From positions 1 through 64,000 of the forward strand of contig NZ_JACRSN010000013.1 in the NCBI RefSeq assembly GCF_014384705.1: a stretch of DNA of 64,000 bases, in the 5' to 3' direction. Below are positions 53,101 through 59,617 of the stretch, one piece after another (the stretch's first letter is position 1; each line of letters opens with the position of its first letter). The notes under the pieces were generated by a model that was not told the origin of the DNA, searched no databases, and saw only the letters and a program-made list of their open reading frames with translations. This stretch comes from Yeguia hominis. GTDB taxonomy: Bacteria > Bacillota > Clostridia > Oscillospirales > Acutalibacteraceae. A program made the translations under genes and the position numbers.

Positions 53101-53590
53101 GCTCGATGAAGCCATCAGCCGCGAAAAAGGCGAACCCACTGCGCCCGCCGATGCAGAATGCCTGATTGACCTGCGCATTGAAGCGCACATTCCGGAGCAG
53201 TATATTCCTTCTCTGACGCACCGGCTGGAAGTTTACCGCCGTATCGCCGATATCCGAAATACAGATGATGCAGAAGATGTCATGGATGAGCTCATCGATC
53301 GCTTTGGCGAGCCGCCTGAAGCGGTGCAGGGTCTCATCGACATCGCACTTTTGCGGAACACGGCGATGGCACTCGGCATCTATGAAATCAAACAGCAGGA
53401 ACGGATGCTGCTGCTATATACCAATACGCTTGACATCCAGATGATTTCCAAAATGGGAACTGCACGCAAAGGCCAAATTGTGTTTGGAACCGGCAGCCGG
53501 CCCTATATCGGCATCAAAACGCAGCCGGACGCGCCTGCGCTTACCGTGCTTGCTGATACTTTAAAAATCATGCAAAACAGCCGCAGCTGA
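50126..53590 (+). CDS. mfd: Transcription-repair coupling factor
   Basis: An 1154-residue DNA translocase that removes stalled RNA polymerase and recruits UvrA. N-terminal UvrB-like module (FAQRGGIFDFFPPNSTAPVRIEFWG), the RNA-polymerase interaction (CarD-like) domain at about 490-560 (GDYVVHASHGIGIFDG), helicase motifs (LLCGDVGFGKTE, VIIDEEQRFGV, TLSATPIPRTL, RGRVGRSSRRAYAY) and the C-terminal TRCF domain. GTG start behind AGGAGAAGCTC. It is 16 bp after pth, so probably co-transcribed. Confidence 0.96.
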   Translation: MEFLTSAISGLPEFRQLKTAVDTRALPAVVTGLSGIHKANVIYSLCALSRRRAFVVASDEAEAQRLQRDLESMGMHPLLYPTRDFTFRDTAATSHEYEHSRLHVLSGLLSGDCDCVIACIDAALQYTMPETILRKRTVSLSTAQEISPEALTALLLSCGYERAEQVEGPGQFAQRGGIFDFFPPNSTAPVRIEFWGDEIDTITYFDPESQRRTDQTDSITITPAVETPVANPTLLAKQIREHASGLRGKTAPAAKAILLQEAESLEAGVHLSNADKFISFLYPQPATLFDYCDGQFLLFVSDPMNVKERIRTTTWQWGEDLRDLLAEGILCRGLDSFAQDAAYAADRFAAYGAIYLDSFAHGNYDAPLRTAIHLSVRQLSAWGGSIGLLTEDLRAMLYNRWACAVLAGNERSARTTALDLQKEGIDAEFVADPKSIRPGSVVVTTGTLSAGLEYPSAGFGMITHGQLSIPKAHRRRRNKNSKEIYSLAELTPGDYVVHASHGIGIFDGIRKIDMQGITKDYIKIRYAKADTLYVPVTQLDLVSKYIGPREDSAVKLHRLGGTEWQKAKSRVRKAVQDMAKDLIALYAARMQTSGHAFSADTEWQHDFEAHFEYEETEDQLRCIDEIKSDMERSVPMDRLLCGDVGFGKTEVALRAAFKCITDSKQCALLVPTTILAWQHYQTVLGRMEGFPVKVELLSRFRTPKQQTEILHKLARGEIDMVIGTHRLVSKDVQFRDLGLVIIDEEQRFGVAQKEHLKTICKNVDVLTLSATPIPRTLSMALSGIRDMSVIEEAPHDRHPVQSYVLEYDIGILTDAIRRELRRGGQVYYLHNDIGSLERTAARIQSRIPEARIGIAHGRMGEGELSEIWKKLIEQELDILVCTTIIETGVDVPNVNTLIIDNADRMGLSQLHQLRGRVGRSSRRAYAYFTFTPDKVLSEIAQKRLSAIREFTEFGSGFKIAMRDLEIRGAGNILGGEQHGQMESVGYDMYLKLLDEAISREKGEPTAPADAECLIDLRIEAHIPEQYIPSLTHRLEVYRRIADIRNTDDAEDVMDELIDRFGEPPEAVQGLIDIALLRNTAMALGIYEIKQQERMLLLYTNTLDIQMISKMGTARKGQIVFGTGSRPYIGIKTQPDAPALTVLADTLKIMQNSRS

Positions 53591-53597
53591 AAAAGCA

Positions 53598-53650
53598 ATT
53601 CTATACCGCGGCATTTTCACATTGACAAATGTAGTGCCGCGGTATAGAAT
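53598..53650. repeat. 16-bp perfect inverted repeat around the tRNA-Arg promoter
   Basis: ATTCTATACCGCGGCA (53598-53613) is the exact inverse of 53635-53650, with a 21-base loop. The right arm contains the -10 and most of the spacer of a promoter whose -35 lies in the loop. There is no T run, so it is a poor terminator for mfd; it may be an operator. Confidence 0.6.
53622..53650 (+). promoter_or_regulatory. Sigma-A promoter of the original tRNA-Arg
   Basis: TTGACA (53622-53627), 17-bp spacer, TAGAAT (53645-53650), about 110 bp before the truncated tRNA-Arg. Confidence 0.65.
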
Positions 53651-53758
53651 AGATGCATTGTATTTTGGTTTTCCAAAAAGAGCCTTGTGCTAAAATGGAT
53701 TTTTGGCAGTGTACGGTTCTTTCTCCTTTGTTTGCCGATTCAGTCCGAAAAACATATG

Positions 53759-53797
53759 CGCCCGTAGCTCAGCAGGATAAAGCGTCCGCCTCCTAAG
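53759..53797 (+). pseudogene. 5' half of a tRNA-Arg cut by element integration
   Basis: GCGCCCGTAGCTCAGCAGG starts a tRNA that reads normally through the D-arm and the anticodon loop CTCCTAA (CCT) and then breaks off. Its last 12 bases, CCGCCTCCTAAG (53786-53797), recur at 53909-53920 in the complete tRNA-Arg. The D-stem has a changed base (AAGC for GAGC). Tyrosine recombinases commonly integrate in the anticodon loop of tRNA genes, so this is probably the attL junction. Confidence 0.7.
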
Positions 53798-53833
53798 AAT
53801 ATGTTATAACGACCGCCTTTCGGGCAAAGGCGA

Positions 53834-53862
53834 TTGACATTGAGTAAGTTTAAGACTAAAAT
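53834..53862 (+). promoter_or_regulatory. Promoter of the replacement tRNA-Arg
   Basis: TTGACA (53834-53839), 17-bp spacer, TAAAAT (53857-53862), 18 bp before the tRNA. A hairpin, CGCCTTT-CGGGC-AAAGGCG (about 53814-53832), lies just upstream and may block read-through from the broken tRNA. Confidence 0.65.
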
Positions 53863-53880
53863 TGAATAGATTTTAAAGAT

Positions 53881-53957
53881 GTTTCCGTAGCTCAGCTGGA
53901 TAGAGCGACCGCCTCCTAAGCGGTAGGTCGGGTGTTCGAATCACCTCGGGAACGCCA
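53881..53957 (+). tRNA. tRNA-Arg (anticodon CCT)
   Basis: A complete 77-nt cloverleaf including CCA. Acceptor GTTTCCG/CGGGAAC, D-arm GCTC...GAGC, anticodon stem ACCGC/GCGGT with loop CTCCTAA, T-loop TTCGAAT. It reads AGG codons. The acceptor stem differs from that of the broken tRNA-Arg 120 bp upstream, so it is not simply the restored host gene. Confidence 0.93.
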
Positions 53958-53964
53958 AAAACTC

Positions 53965-54006
53965 CGCCGGAAAACCCAGTAAAATCAAGGGTTTCCGGCG
54001 TTTTTT
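53965..54006 (+). terminator. Intrinsic terminator of tRNA-Arg
   Basis: CGCCGGAAAACCC (53965-53977) pairs with GGGTTTCCGGCG (53989-54000), with one bulged A, followed by TTTTTT. Confidence 0.85.
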
Positions 54007-54045
54007 CATTTTTACGGAAAAAGTGAAAAATCGTAAAATTCACAG

Positions 54046-54219
54046 ATTTTCATTAGCAAAATCTCCGTCAGCTAATGGAAATTAGGACGAATGTCGTCCG
54101 CCTTTCAGGTGAACGACTTGCTAATAAAAATTAGCAGGATTTTCGCTATTTTGCTAATGAAAATGCCCTCTCTGCTAATGGCAGAAAAATTCGAGCAAAA
54201 TTCCTGCTAATGAATAAGG
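54046..54219. repeat. Cluster of GCTAAT-containing repeats at the element end
   Basis: Six copies of a motif close to TTGCTAATGAAAAT lie within 175 bp: inverted at 54046-54062, direct at about 54069-54086, 54118-54136, 54148-54164, 54171-54190 and 54204-54219. Copy 3 is itself a palindrome (TTGCTAAT-AAAA-ATTAGCAG). A small hairpin, GGACGA-ATG-TCGTCC, sits between copies 2 and 3 (54086-54100). Spacing is irregular. Such clusters are binding sites for integrase arms, excisionase or replication initiators. Confidence 0.6.
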
Positions 54220-54327
54220 CGTTCGTTACCCTGTTAATTCGTTCATTTAGGGGTGGTCAAGCGACAATCGCACACTACTTCTATGCCATTTCTTATTATA
54301 TAATTGCGGTAACAGGAGGTGGTTGTT

Positions 54328-54507
54328 TTGAAAGAACAAAAATATCATTTATACCTTTCCAAGGACGAATACAGCGAAGTGCTGCAATCACTTATCCGTT
54401 TGAAGAACAGCCTGATAGCACAAGGCAGATACACGGACGCAGCAGATGATATTCTTTGCAAGGTGCTTTCAGCCAAGAAAAGAAAGTTCAAAATCAAATA
54501 TATCTGA
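54328..54507 (+). CDS. Small conserved mobile-element protein
   Basis: A 59-residue protein (KEQKYHLYLSKDEYSEVLQSLIRLKNSLIAQGRYTDAADDILCKVL... with a basic end). Proteins with this pattern occur widely in Firmicute conjugative and mobilizable elements, but their function is unknown. TTG 54328 has AGGAGG at ideal distance; the GTG upstream overlaps that site. Confidence 0.7.
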   Translation: MKEQKYHLYLSKDEYSEVLQSLIRLKNSLIAQGRYTDAADDILCKVLSAKKRKFKIKYI

Positions 54508-54582
54508 ACACGAATAAAGACCGCCTACACTTTTGTAAGCGGTCTTTGCTAATTTAGAGTAAGTTAGACAAATTGGAATTTG

Positions 54583-55455
54583 TCAATACCTATTACCATA
54601 AAGATATTTATTTGAAATTCTCTTTTGTGTTTCCAAATATTTTGTAACGTTTTCATCATAATCAGGATAATTATAACCAAGTGAATCTGCCACTTTTTTA
54701 GATATTTTTTTGAACAAACATAGACACAAATCAAACGATTTCCACATTTCTTCATACGAACTCATTGAATATGTATTTAGTAAGTTATCCCACAATTCTT
54801 TTGAAATATGCTTATCTAAAAATTTATAGTTTTTACCCAAACTGAAATTAAATCCTTTTTCAGTACCGACATACCAACTAATCATCCTAAGAAGCTCATG
54901 ACGTAATACTTCATTCATATGGTCTATTGCAAATAGTATTTCACCACGAAGTAAGCCCTTGGATACATATGTTGCAACATTCCAAAATTCGTTACAACAG
55001 TCATCAAACTTTCTTTCTGTTGGACACTTAATGTAATAATCTTCATCTGTGGGAACTATTTCTGTTTTAATCATATTATCTTTATCTAACATGATTTTTA
55101 CAAGTTTATCGCGAGTAAGATACTCCTCAAGCATTGAAACAGGTAACAAAGTTAAATCAATCTTTACACCATCATCAAAAAGCATTATATAAGAAAATCC
55201 TTTTTCTTCTGGAGGAAATAATTCCATATCTTCAGGTTTTTGCATCATAATTCTGTTACCAAAAACACTAAGCCAGTCATCGCTTTTCAAAAATTCTCCC
55301 ATATCTATAACAAAAAAAGTAATATCATAATCTTGAAGATTGTCTTTTGGTATATTAACATTAGTGCGAGACCCCTCAAGAGTTACAATTCTAATTCTCT
55401 CATCTTGAAAAGCAAAATTCAAAACTAAATCGTATATTTCTTTTTCAGTCCTCAT
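54583..55455 (-). CDS. Aminoglycoside 6-adenylyltransferase, ANT(6) family
   Basis: A 290-residue nucleotidyltransferase inactivating streptomycin by adenylylation. Family marks: MRTEKEIYDLVLNFA, DERIRIVTLEGSRTNVNIP, the catalytic aspartates in QDYDITFFV and DDGVKIDLTLLP, MMQKPEDMELFPPEEKGFSY, CCNEFWNVATYVSKGLLRGE and DHMNEVLRHELLRMISW. ATG 55455 is eight bases after GAGG; a GTG three codons upstream overlaps that site. AT-rich compared with the surrounding element, so it is an added cargo gene. Confidence 0.92.
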   Translation of the reverse strand: MRTEKEIYDLVLNFAFQDERIRIVTLEGSRTNVNIPKDNLQDYDITFFVIDMGEFLKSDDWLSVFGNRIMMQKPEDMELFPPEEKGFSYIMLFDDGVKIDLTLLPVSMLEEYLTRDKLVKIMLDKDNMIKTEIVPTDEDYYIKCPTERKFDDCCNEFWNVATYVSKGLLRGEILFAIDHMNEVLRHELLRMISWYVGTEKGFNFSLGKNYKFLDKHISKELWDNLLNTYSMSSYEEMWKSFDLCLCLFKKISKKVADSLGYNYPDYDENVTKYLETQKRISNKYLYGNRY

Positions 55456-55508
55456 TTCATTCACCTCAATAAAATTATATCACAAAAAAAGATTGATTCT
55501 AACTGTTC

Positions 55509-56276
55509 TTATAATTTGATAACCGCATCAAGGCAGAGCGTAAGTGCATATTCGTATGCATTACCGCCCCAGTTTCTTTCGTCGTATTTGTCAACATCTG
55601 CAAGACTGTCTGCGGTATAAAGTATCATACCCCAGGTTGCCCCTCTGAAATCAGCACAGGCCGCCAGAGCAGAACATTCCATTTCTACAACTGCACAGCC
55701 TTCACTTTTGCGATAAGCCACCTTTTCTTTGGTTTCACGGAAAAATCCATCCGTTGACCAGGTTATAACCTCCTGATATTTCATACTATGCTCAAGAATG
55801 GTTTCTTCAATTGCTTTTCTTGCCTTCTCGCTGATTTCCACAAATCGAGAAGGGGGCGCATAGTGATAAGATGTTCCCTCATCACGCAGAGCCTTGTTTG
55901 GTACGAGGAATGTACTTTCGGGGAACTTTTCCAGAGCACCGCAACTACCTGCCGAGATTACCTCTCTTACACCATAACCAATCAGCCAATCAAGTATCTG
56001 TGTGGCTGCTGCCGCACCAACGGGTGCTTGACAAAGCACAATGTCCTCACCCTTGTATTTGGTGATGTAAATGGGATAATGCTTCGTTGCACTCTCAAAA
56101 GTGGATACCTGTTTGGTATCACTTTTACTGGCATATTCATCTATGTAAGCACCAAGAAATGCGAACACACATTTCTTGGGTAAGTTCAAACCAAGATTTT
56201 CATGAGTGGGATTAAGAACTGCTGTCTGCTCTGTATCAAACTCCAAAATCGGTATTTCGTTTTTAATAATAGCCAT
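55509..56276 (-). CDS. Nucleoside phosphorylase family protein
   Basis: A 255-residue enzyme of the purine/uridine phosphorylase (PNP_UDP) family: IVLCQAPVGAAAATQILDWLIGYGVREVISAGSCGAL with the phosphate-binding SAGSCG, STDGFFRE and the ribose-binding VEMECSALAA. It splits a nucleoside with phosphate. It shares strand with the ANT(6) gene (about 50 bp apart), so the two probably form a cargo unit; its value to the element is unclear. Start ATG 56276 follows GGAGAGATAGT. Confidence 0.85.
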   Translation of the reverse strand: MAIIKNEIPILEFDTEQTAVLNPTHENLGLNLPKKCVFAFLGAYIDEYASKSDTKQVSTFESATKHYPIYITKYKGEDIVLCQAPVGAAAATQILDWLIGYGVREVISAGSCGALEKFPESTFLVPNKALRDEGTSYHYAPPSRFVEISEKARKAIEETILEHSMKYQEVITWSTDGFFRETKEKVAYRKSEGCAVVEMECSALAACADFRGATWGMILYTADSLADVDKYDERNWGGNAYEYALTLCLDAVIKL

Positions 56277-56462
56277 ACTATCTCTCCGTCAAATTCAAAT
56301 TTGTCTTTCTCTTAATTTCCTATTATACACCAAAATTATGAATATTTCTACCCGCCGTCTATTGACCTCAATTAAGAGGAAAGTAGGTGGCTTTTTTTGT
56401 TAGCAAAAAAATTTTCAAGAAATTTTGAAAAAACACCCCCCAAAAACGCTCTCCCATTTCAA
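56277..56462. other. Divergent spacer before the element leader
   Basis: Low-complexity and AT-rich with C-runs (CACCCCCC, about 56434). No gene is supported. Confidence 0.35.
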
Positions 56463-56669
56463 ACAAGTGAAGGGGTTAATTCCGAGCCACGAAAAGGTCA
56501 GCCCTTTCACTTGTATTTTGACAACTGAATAAACCATTCACTAAGACTTTAATTCTGATGATTTTAGCCACCTTATCGGGTACGCCGTGACTTCTGCATT
56601 GCAGAACAGCGAGAACTCCCGGTATAGGTAACAGGTTGCCCCTGTTACGGCGATGACAGTCAGAAGGAT

Positions 56670-56724
56670 AATGATACTTCTCTACGGAGCTGGCGGAGTA
56701 CCCGGCAGAGGTGAAATTCCTATG
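56670..56724 (+). repeat. Element leader repeat, copy A
   Basis: 51 of 55 bases match 44594-44648 (minus strand). It is preceded by AGAAGGAT, a fair ribosome binding site for the short frame beginning at 56671. Confidence 0.85.
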
Positions 56725-56763
56725 ATACAGATTAGCAGTCTGTTCCTTAGTGACTTCCCGTGA
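56671..56763 (+). CDS. Possible leader peptide of 30 residues
   Basis: Reads MILLYGAGGVPGRGEIPMIQ and then ISSLFLSDFP before TGA. In the second copy of the leader the first 18 codons differ by one amino acid only (Val to Glu at residue 10) and by three silent changes, the pattern expected of translated sequence. The function would be regulatory or unknown. Confidence 0.4.
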   Translation: MILLYGAGGVPGRGEIPMIQISSLFLSDFP

Positions 56764-56883
56764 GCTTATTGCTCGGCAAGGGGTGTTGAGAACAAATATT
56801 GCCCGACCGGTTAGGAAATGAGCCGGTCAAGTACATAGCCATACTGCGATGGCTATGAATTTCACGAAAGGAGGACGCACAAA

Positions 56884-57708
56884 GTGTCGAACTGCAAAAC
56901 GATTGCGATATGCAATCAAAAAGGCGGAGTTGGAAAGACGACCACTACGGTAAACCTCGGCGTCGGTCTTGCAATGCAGGGAAAGAAAGTGCTGCTCATA
57001 GACGCAGACCCACAGGGCGACTTAACCACTTGTCTCGGTTGGCAGGATACAGACAACTTGGGTATCACGCTTGCAACGAAACTCACAGATGTCATAAATG
57101 AAACGATGAATGACCCTACGGTCGGTATTCTGCACCACGACGAAGGTGTTGACCTTATTCCGGCAAACCTTGAGCTTTCAGCAATGGAGTTTAACCTTGT
57201 CAACGCAATGAGCAGAGAGACGGCATTGAGAAACTATCTCAGCGAAGTGAAGGAGAAATACGACTATATCTTAATAGATTGTATGCCTTCCCTCGGAATG
57301 GTAACAATCAATGCTCTATCTGCGGCAGACAGCGTAATAATTCCTGTTCAGGCTCAGTATTTACCGGCAAAAGGTATGACGCAGCTTGTTCAGACCATTT
57401 CACGAGTTAAGAAGCGTATCAATCCGGGCTTAAAGATTGACGGTATGCTTCTCACTTTGGTGGATAGCCGTACCAACCTCGCCAAAAGCACGGTAGAAGC
57501 TCTGAGAGAGAACTTCGGTAGTCAAATCAAGATGTATCGAACATATATCCCGATTGCCGTAAAAGCCGCAGAGACTTCTTCCAAAGGCAAGAGCATTTTT
57601 GCCTACGAACCGGGCAGCACGGTGTCAAAAGCGTACACCGAATTTACAAAGGAGGTGTTAGCCGATGGCAGGAAGAAAGAGCGACTTCACTCTCACGAAG
57701 CTCGATGA
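56884..57708 (+). CDS. parA: ParA/Soj-family partition ATPase
   Basis: A 274-residue Walker-type ATPase: deviant Walker A NQKGGVGKTTTTVNLG, DADPQGDLTTCLGW, ILIDCMPSLGMVTINAL. It moves or maintains the element with ParB. GTG start behind AAAGGAGG. The C-terminus overlaps parB by 44 bp. Confidence 0.93.
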   Translation: MSNCKTIAICNQKGGVGKTTTTVNLGVGLAMQGKKVLLIDADPQGDLTTCLGWQDTDNLGITLATKLTDVINETMNDPTVGILHHDEGVDLIPANLELSAMEFNLVNAMSRETALRNYLSEVKEKYDYILIDCMPSLGMVTINALSAADSVIIPVQAQYLPAKGMTQLVQTISRVKKRINPGLKIDGMLLTLVDSRTNLAKSTVEALRENFGSQIKMYRTYIPIAVKAAETSSKGKSIFAYEPGSTVSKAYTEFTKEVLADGRKKERLHSHEAR

Positions 57709-58609
57709 CTTATTCTCGACGCAGGAACAGAGAGATGAAGAAAAACTTTCAAAAATCCGAGATATTCCCTTGACTGAGATTGACGATTTCCCCGACCACC
57801 CTTTTAAGGTGCGTGATGACGAGGATATGGCACAGCTCATTGAGAGTATTAAGGAACGAGGGGTAATCACTCCGGCGACGGTAAGGCAGAAAGAGGACGG
57901 CAGATACGAACTCATATCGGGACACAGACGAAAGCGAGCCTGTGAGCTTGCCGGGTTTGATACTCTCCGTTGTGAGGTCGTTGAACTGAACCGAGACGAA
58001 GCCACGATTTTAATGGTTGAGAGCAACTACCAAAGGTCGCAGATACTTCCCTCGGAAAAAGCCTATGCCTACAAAATGCGTTTGGAAGCATTGAGCAGAC
58101 AAGGCAAAAGAACAGACCTAACTTCCGACCCAGTGGGTTGGAAGTCAAGCGGAAAAGAAACAGCACAACTAATTGGAGAGCAGTCGGGTGACAGTCAAAC
58201 CCAAGTTCGCAGATATATTCGCCTTACAAACCTTGTTCCCGAACTTTTGGAATATGTTGATGAGGGGCGAATTAAAATGCGACCGGCGGTTGAATTGTCT
58301 TTTCTCGATGAGGACAGTCAGCGTGATGTGGTTGATGAAATCGACCTGAACGACGCAACCCCGTCCCACGACCAAACAATCCGTATGCGAAAGTTCTTTG
58401 AGGAGGGCAAGCTCACAACCGAAGCAATCCAAGCGATTATGTCGGAGGAAAAACCAAACCAAAGGGAGAAAATTGTTTTGAGGGGCGATAGGGTTCGACA
58501 GCTTATCCCGAAGAATATTCCCATAAGCCAAACGGAGGATTTTGTGTGCAAGGCATTGGAGCATTACAACAAGTTTCTGCGAAGCAGAGCCGACCGTGAC
58601 AGCCGATAG
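57665..58609 (+). CDS. parB: ParB-family partition protein
   Basis: A 314-residue protein with the ParB/Srx N-terminal domain (IPLTEIDDFPDHPFKVRDDEDMAQLIESI, SGHRRKRACELAG), a helix-turn-helix (ETAQLIGEQSGDSQTQVRRYIRL) and a C-terminal dimer region. It begins inside the end of parA. Together they fit the partition module of Tn1549-like conjugative elements. Confidence 0.92.
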   Translation: MAGRKSDFTLTKLDDLFSTQEQRDEEKLSKIRDIPLTEIDDFPDHPFKVRDDEDMAQLIESIKERGVITPATVRQKEDGRYELISGHRRKRACELAGFDTLRCEVVELNRDEATILMVESNYQRSQILPSEKAYAYKMRLEALSRQGKRTDLTSDPVGWKSSGKETAQLIGEQSGDSQTQVRRYIRLTNLVPELLEYVDEGRIKMRPAVELSFLDEDSQRDVVDEIDLNDATPSHDQTIRMRKFFEEGKLTTEAIQAIMSEEKPNQREKIVLRGDRVRQLIPKNIPISQTEDFVCKALEHYNKFLRSRADRDSR

Positions 58610-58753
58610 CCTTCCCCCTTTCTCACACTCTAACCCCTATATATACCGGCTATTAACCTGCTGAAAAATATACTCTATCTCCCTTGAGTATATCTATCTC
58701 TAATAACATATAGCTGTCTATAAAAGGGTTCGCACATTTGGAGCAAAAGCAAA
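58610..58753. other. Spacer after parB
   Basis: C/T-rich then AT-rich. Contains ATACTC-N10-GAGTAT (about 58670-58691), a terminator-like stem. Nothing else is supported. Confidence 0.35.
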
Positions 58754-58822
58754 ATGTCTGCTACGATAAAAAGTTCAGCCAATCGCACCTTTGATGTTTT
58801 GACCGGTTTTGATTACGATTAA
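58754..58822 (+). CDS. Possible 22-residue peptide
   Basis: ATG 58754 follows TTTGGAGCAAAAGCAAA and encodes MSATIKSSANRTFDVLTGFD plus YD. It ends 20 bp before the next gene. Too short to judge by composition. Confidence 0.25.
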   Translation: MSATIKSSANRTFDVLTGFDYD

Positions 58823-58842
58823 GGCAGAAAGGAGCGATGGAT

Positions 58843-59547
58843 ATGAAAAACAGGCTGATACCTTGTGTTCTTGCCTGCCTGATGATTTTCCTCGTAGGTT
58901 GTAACGGTAACACAGCCAAAGAAGCTGCACAGGAGATTACGAAAACAGAGACTTCTTTTCCGGCTGGTAATACCGAAACAGATTCTCAGGAAGAAACGGC
59001 AGAAGAACCGGAAAGCACGACAGTTCAGGAAGAAACACCGATTACGGCAGAAGAAAGCCAATCAACCGCTGAAAGGCAGACGGTTGCGACTGTTCAGACA
59101 AAACCGGCGGAAGAAAAAACGGCTGATACTCCTGCAACCGAAAAGCCAAAGGCAGAGCCACCGAAGCAGACAACCACGCAGGCTGAACCCGAAAAACAAA
59201 CGGAACAGCCAAAAGAACAGACAACTGCCGAACAAAAGCCGGTTGAAAAACCGACTGAAAAGCCGGCAGAACCGAAACCGACAGAGCCGCACAAGCAGAC
59301 ATTCGATGTCAGCCCTTATGTTAGTTACGCAAAAGAGTATGCGGTAAGCATAGGGCTTTCTCTTGACATCACGGCGACAGAATGTTGGGACAACCCCATA
59401 TCCGCAAATCCTAACCGAAGCGGTATCAAGTCTGATATTGAAAGCAGACTGAACCGATACAAGAACAGCGAGGGTTTTACCGCTGTGTGGATATGGACAG
59501 AAAAGCTATCCGATACGGATTACAACATCTATATCGGCTACTGCTAA
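58843..59547 (+). CDS. Element-encoded lipoprotein with Thr/Pro/Glu-rich linker
   Basis: A 234-residue lipoprotein: signal peptide with lipobox FLVGC, a long linker rich in Thr, Glu, Pro and Lys (about residues 27-150) that probably crosses the wall, and a small C-terminal domain of about 80 residues beginning TFDVSPYVSYAKEYAVSIGL. The C-terminal domain is typical of hypothetical proteins in conjugative elements. ATG 58843 is eight bases after AAAGGAG; an ATG two codons upstream is too close to that site. Confidence 0.75.
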   Translation: MKNRLIPCVLACLMIFLVGCNGNTAKEAAQEITKTETSFPAGNTETDSQEETAEEPESTTVQEETPITAEESQSTAERQTVATVQTKPAEEKTADTPATEKPKAEPPKQTTTQAEPEKQTEQPKEQTTAEQKPVEKPTEKPAEPKPTEPHKQTFDVSPYVSYAKEYAVSIGLSLDITATECWDNPISANPNRSGIKSDIESRLNRYKNSEGFTAVWIWTEKLSDTDYNIYIGYC

Positions 59548-59617
59548 AACAAAATAATTTTAAGCGGACGCACTGAGTAAAATCGGTGCGTTTTTGCATT
59601 TCAAGGAGGAAAACGCA

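Larger units (their letters stand above)
56463..56883 (+). promoter_or_regulatory. Long structured leader of parAB
   Basis: Over 400 bp with successive hairpins: CAAGTGAAGGG with CCCTTTCACTTG (56463-56514), GTAACAGG with CCTGTTAC (about 56629-56648), GACCGG with CCGGTC (about 56807-56830) and ATAGCCAT with ATGGCTAT (56836-56857), the last one close to the AAAGGAGG of parA. TTGACA occurs at 56519. The element leader repeat lies in the middle. The layout suggests post-transcriptional control of partition gene expression. Confidence 0.5.
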
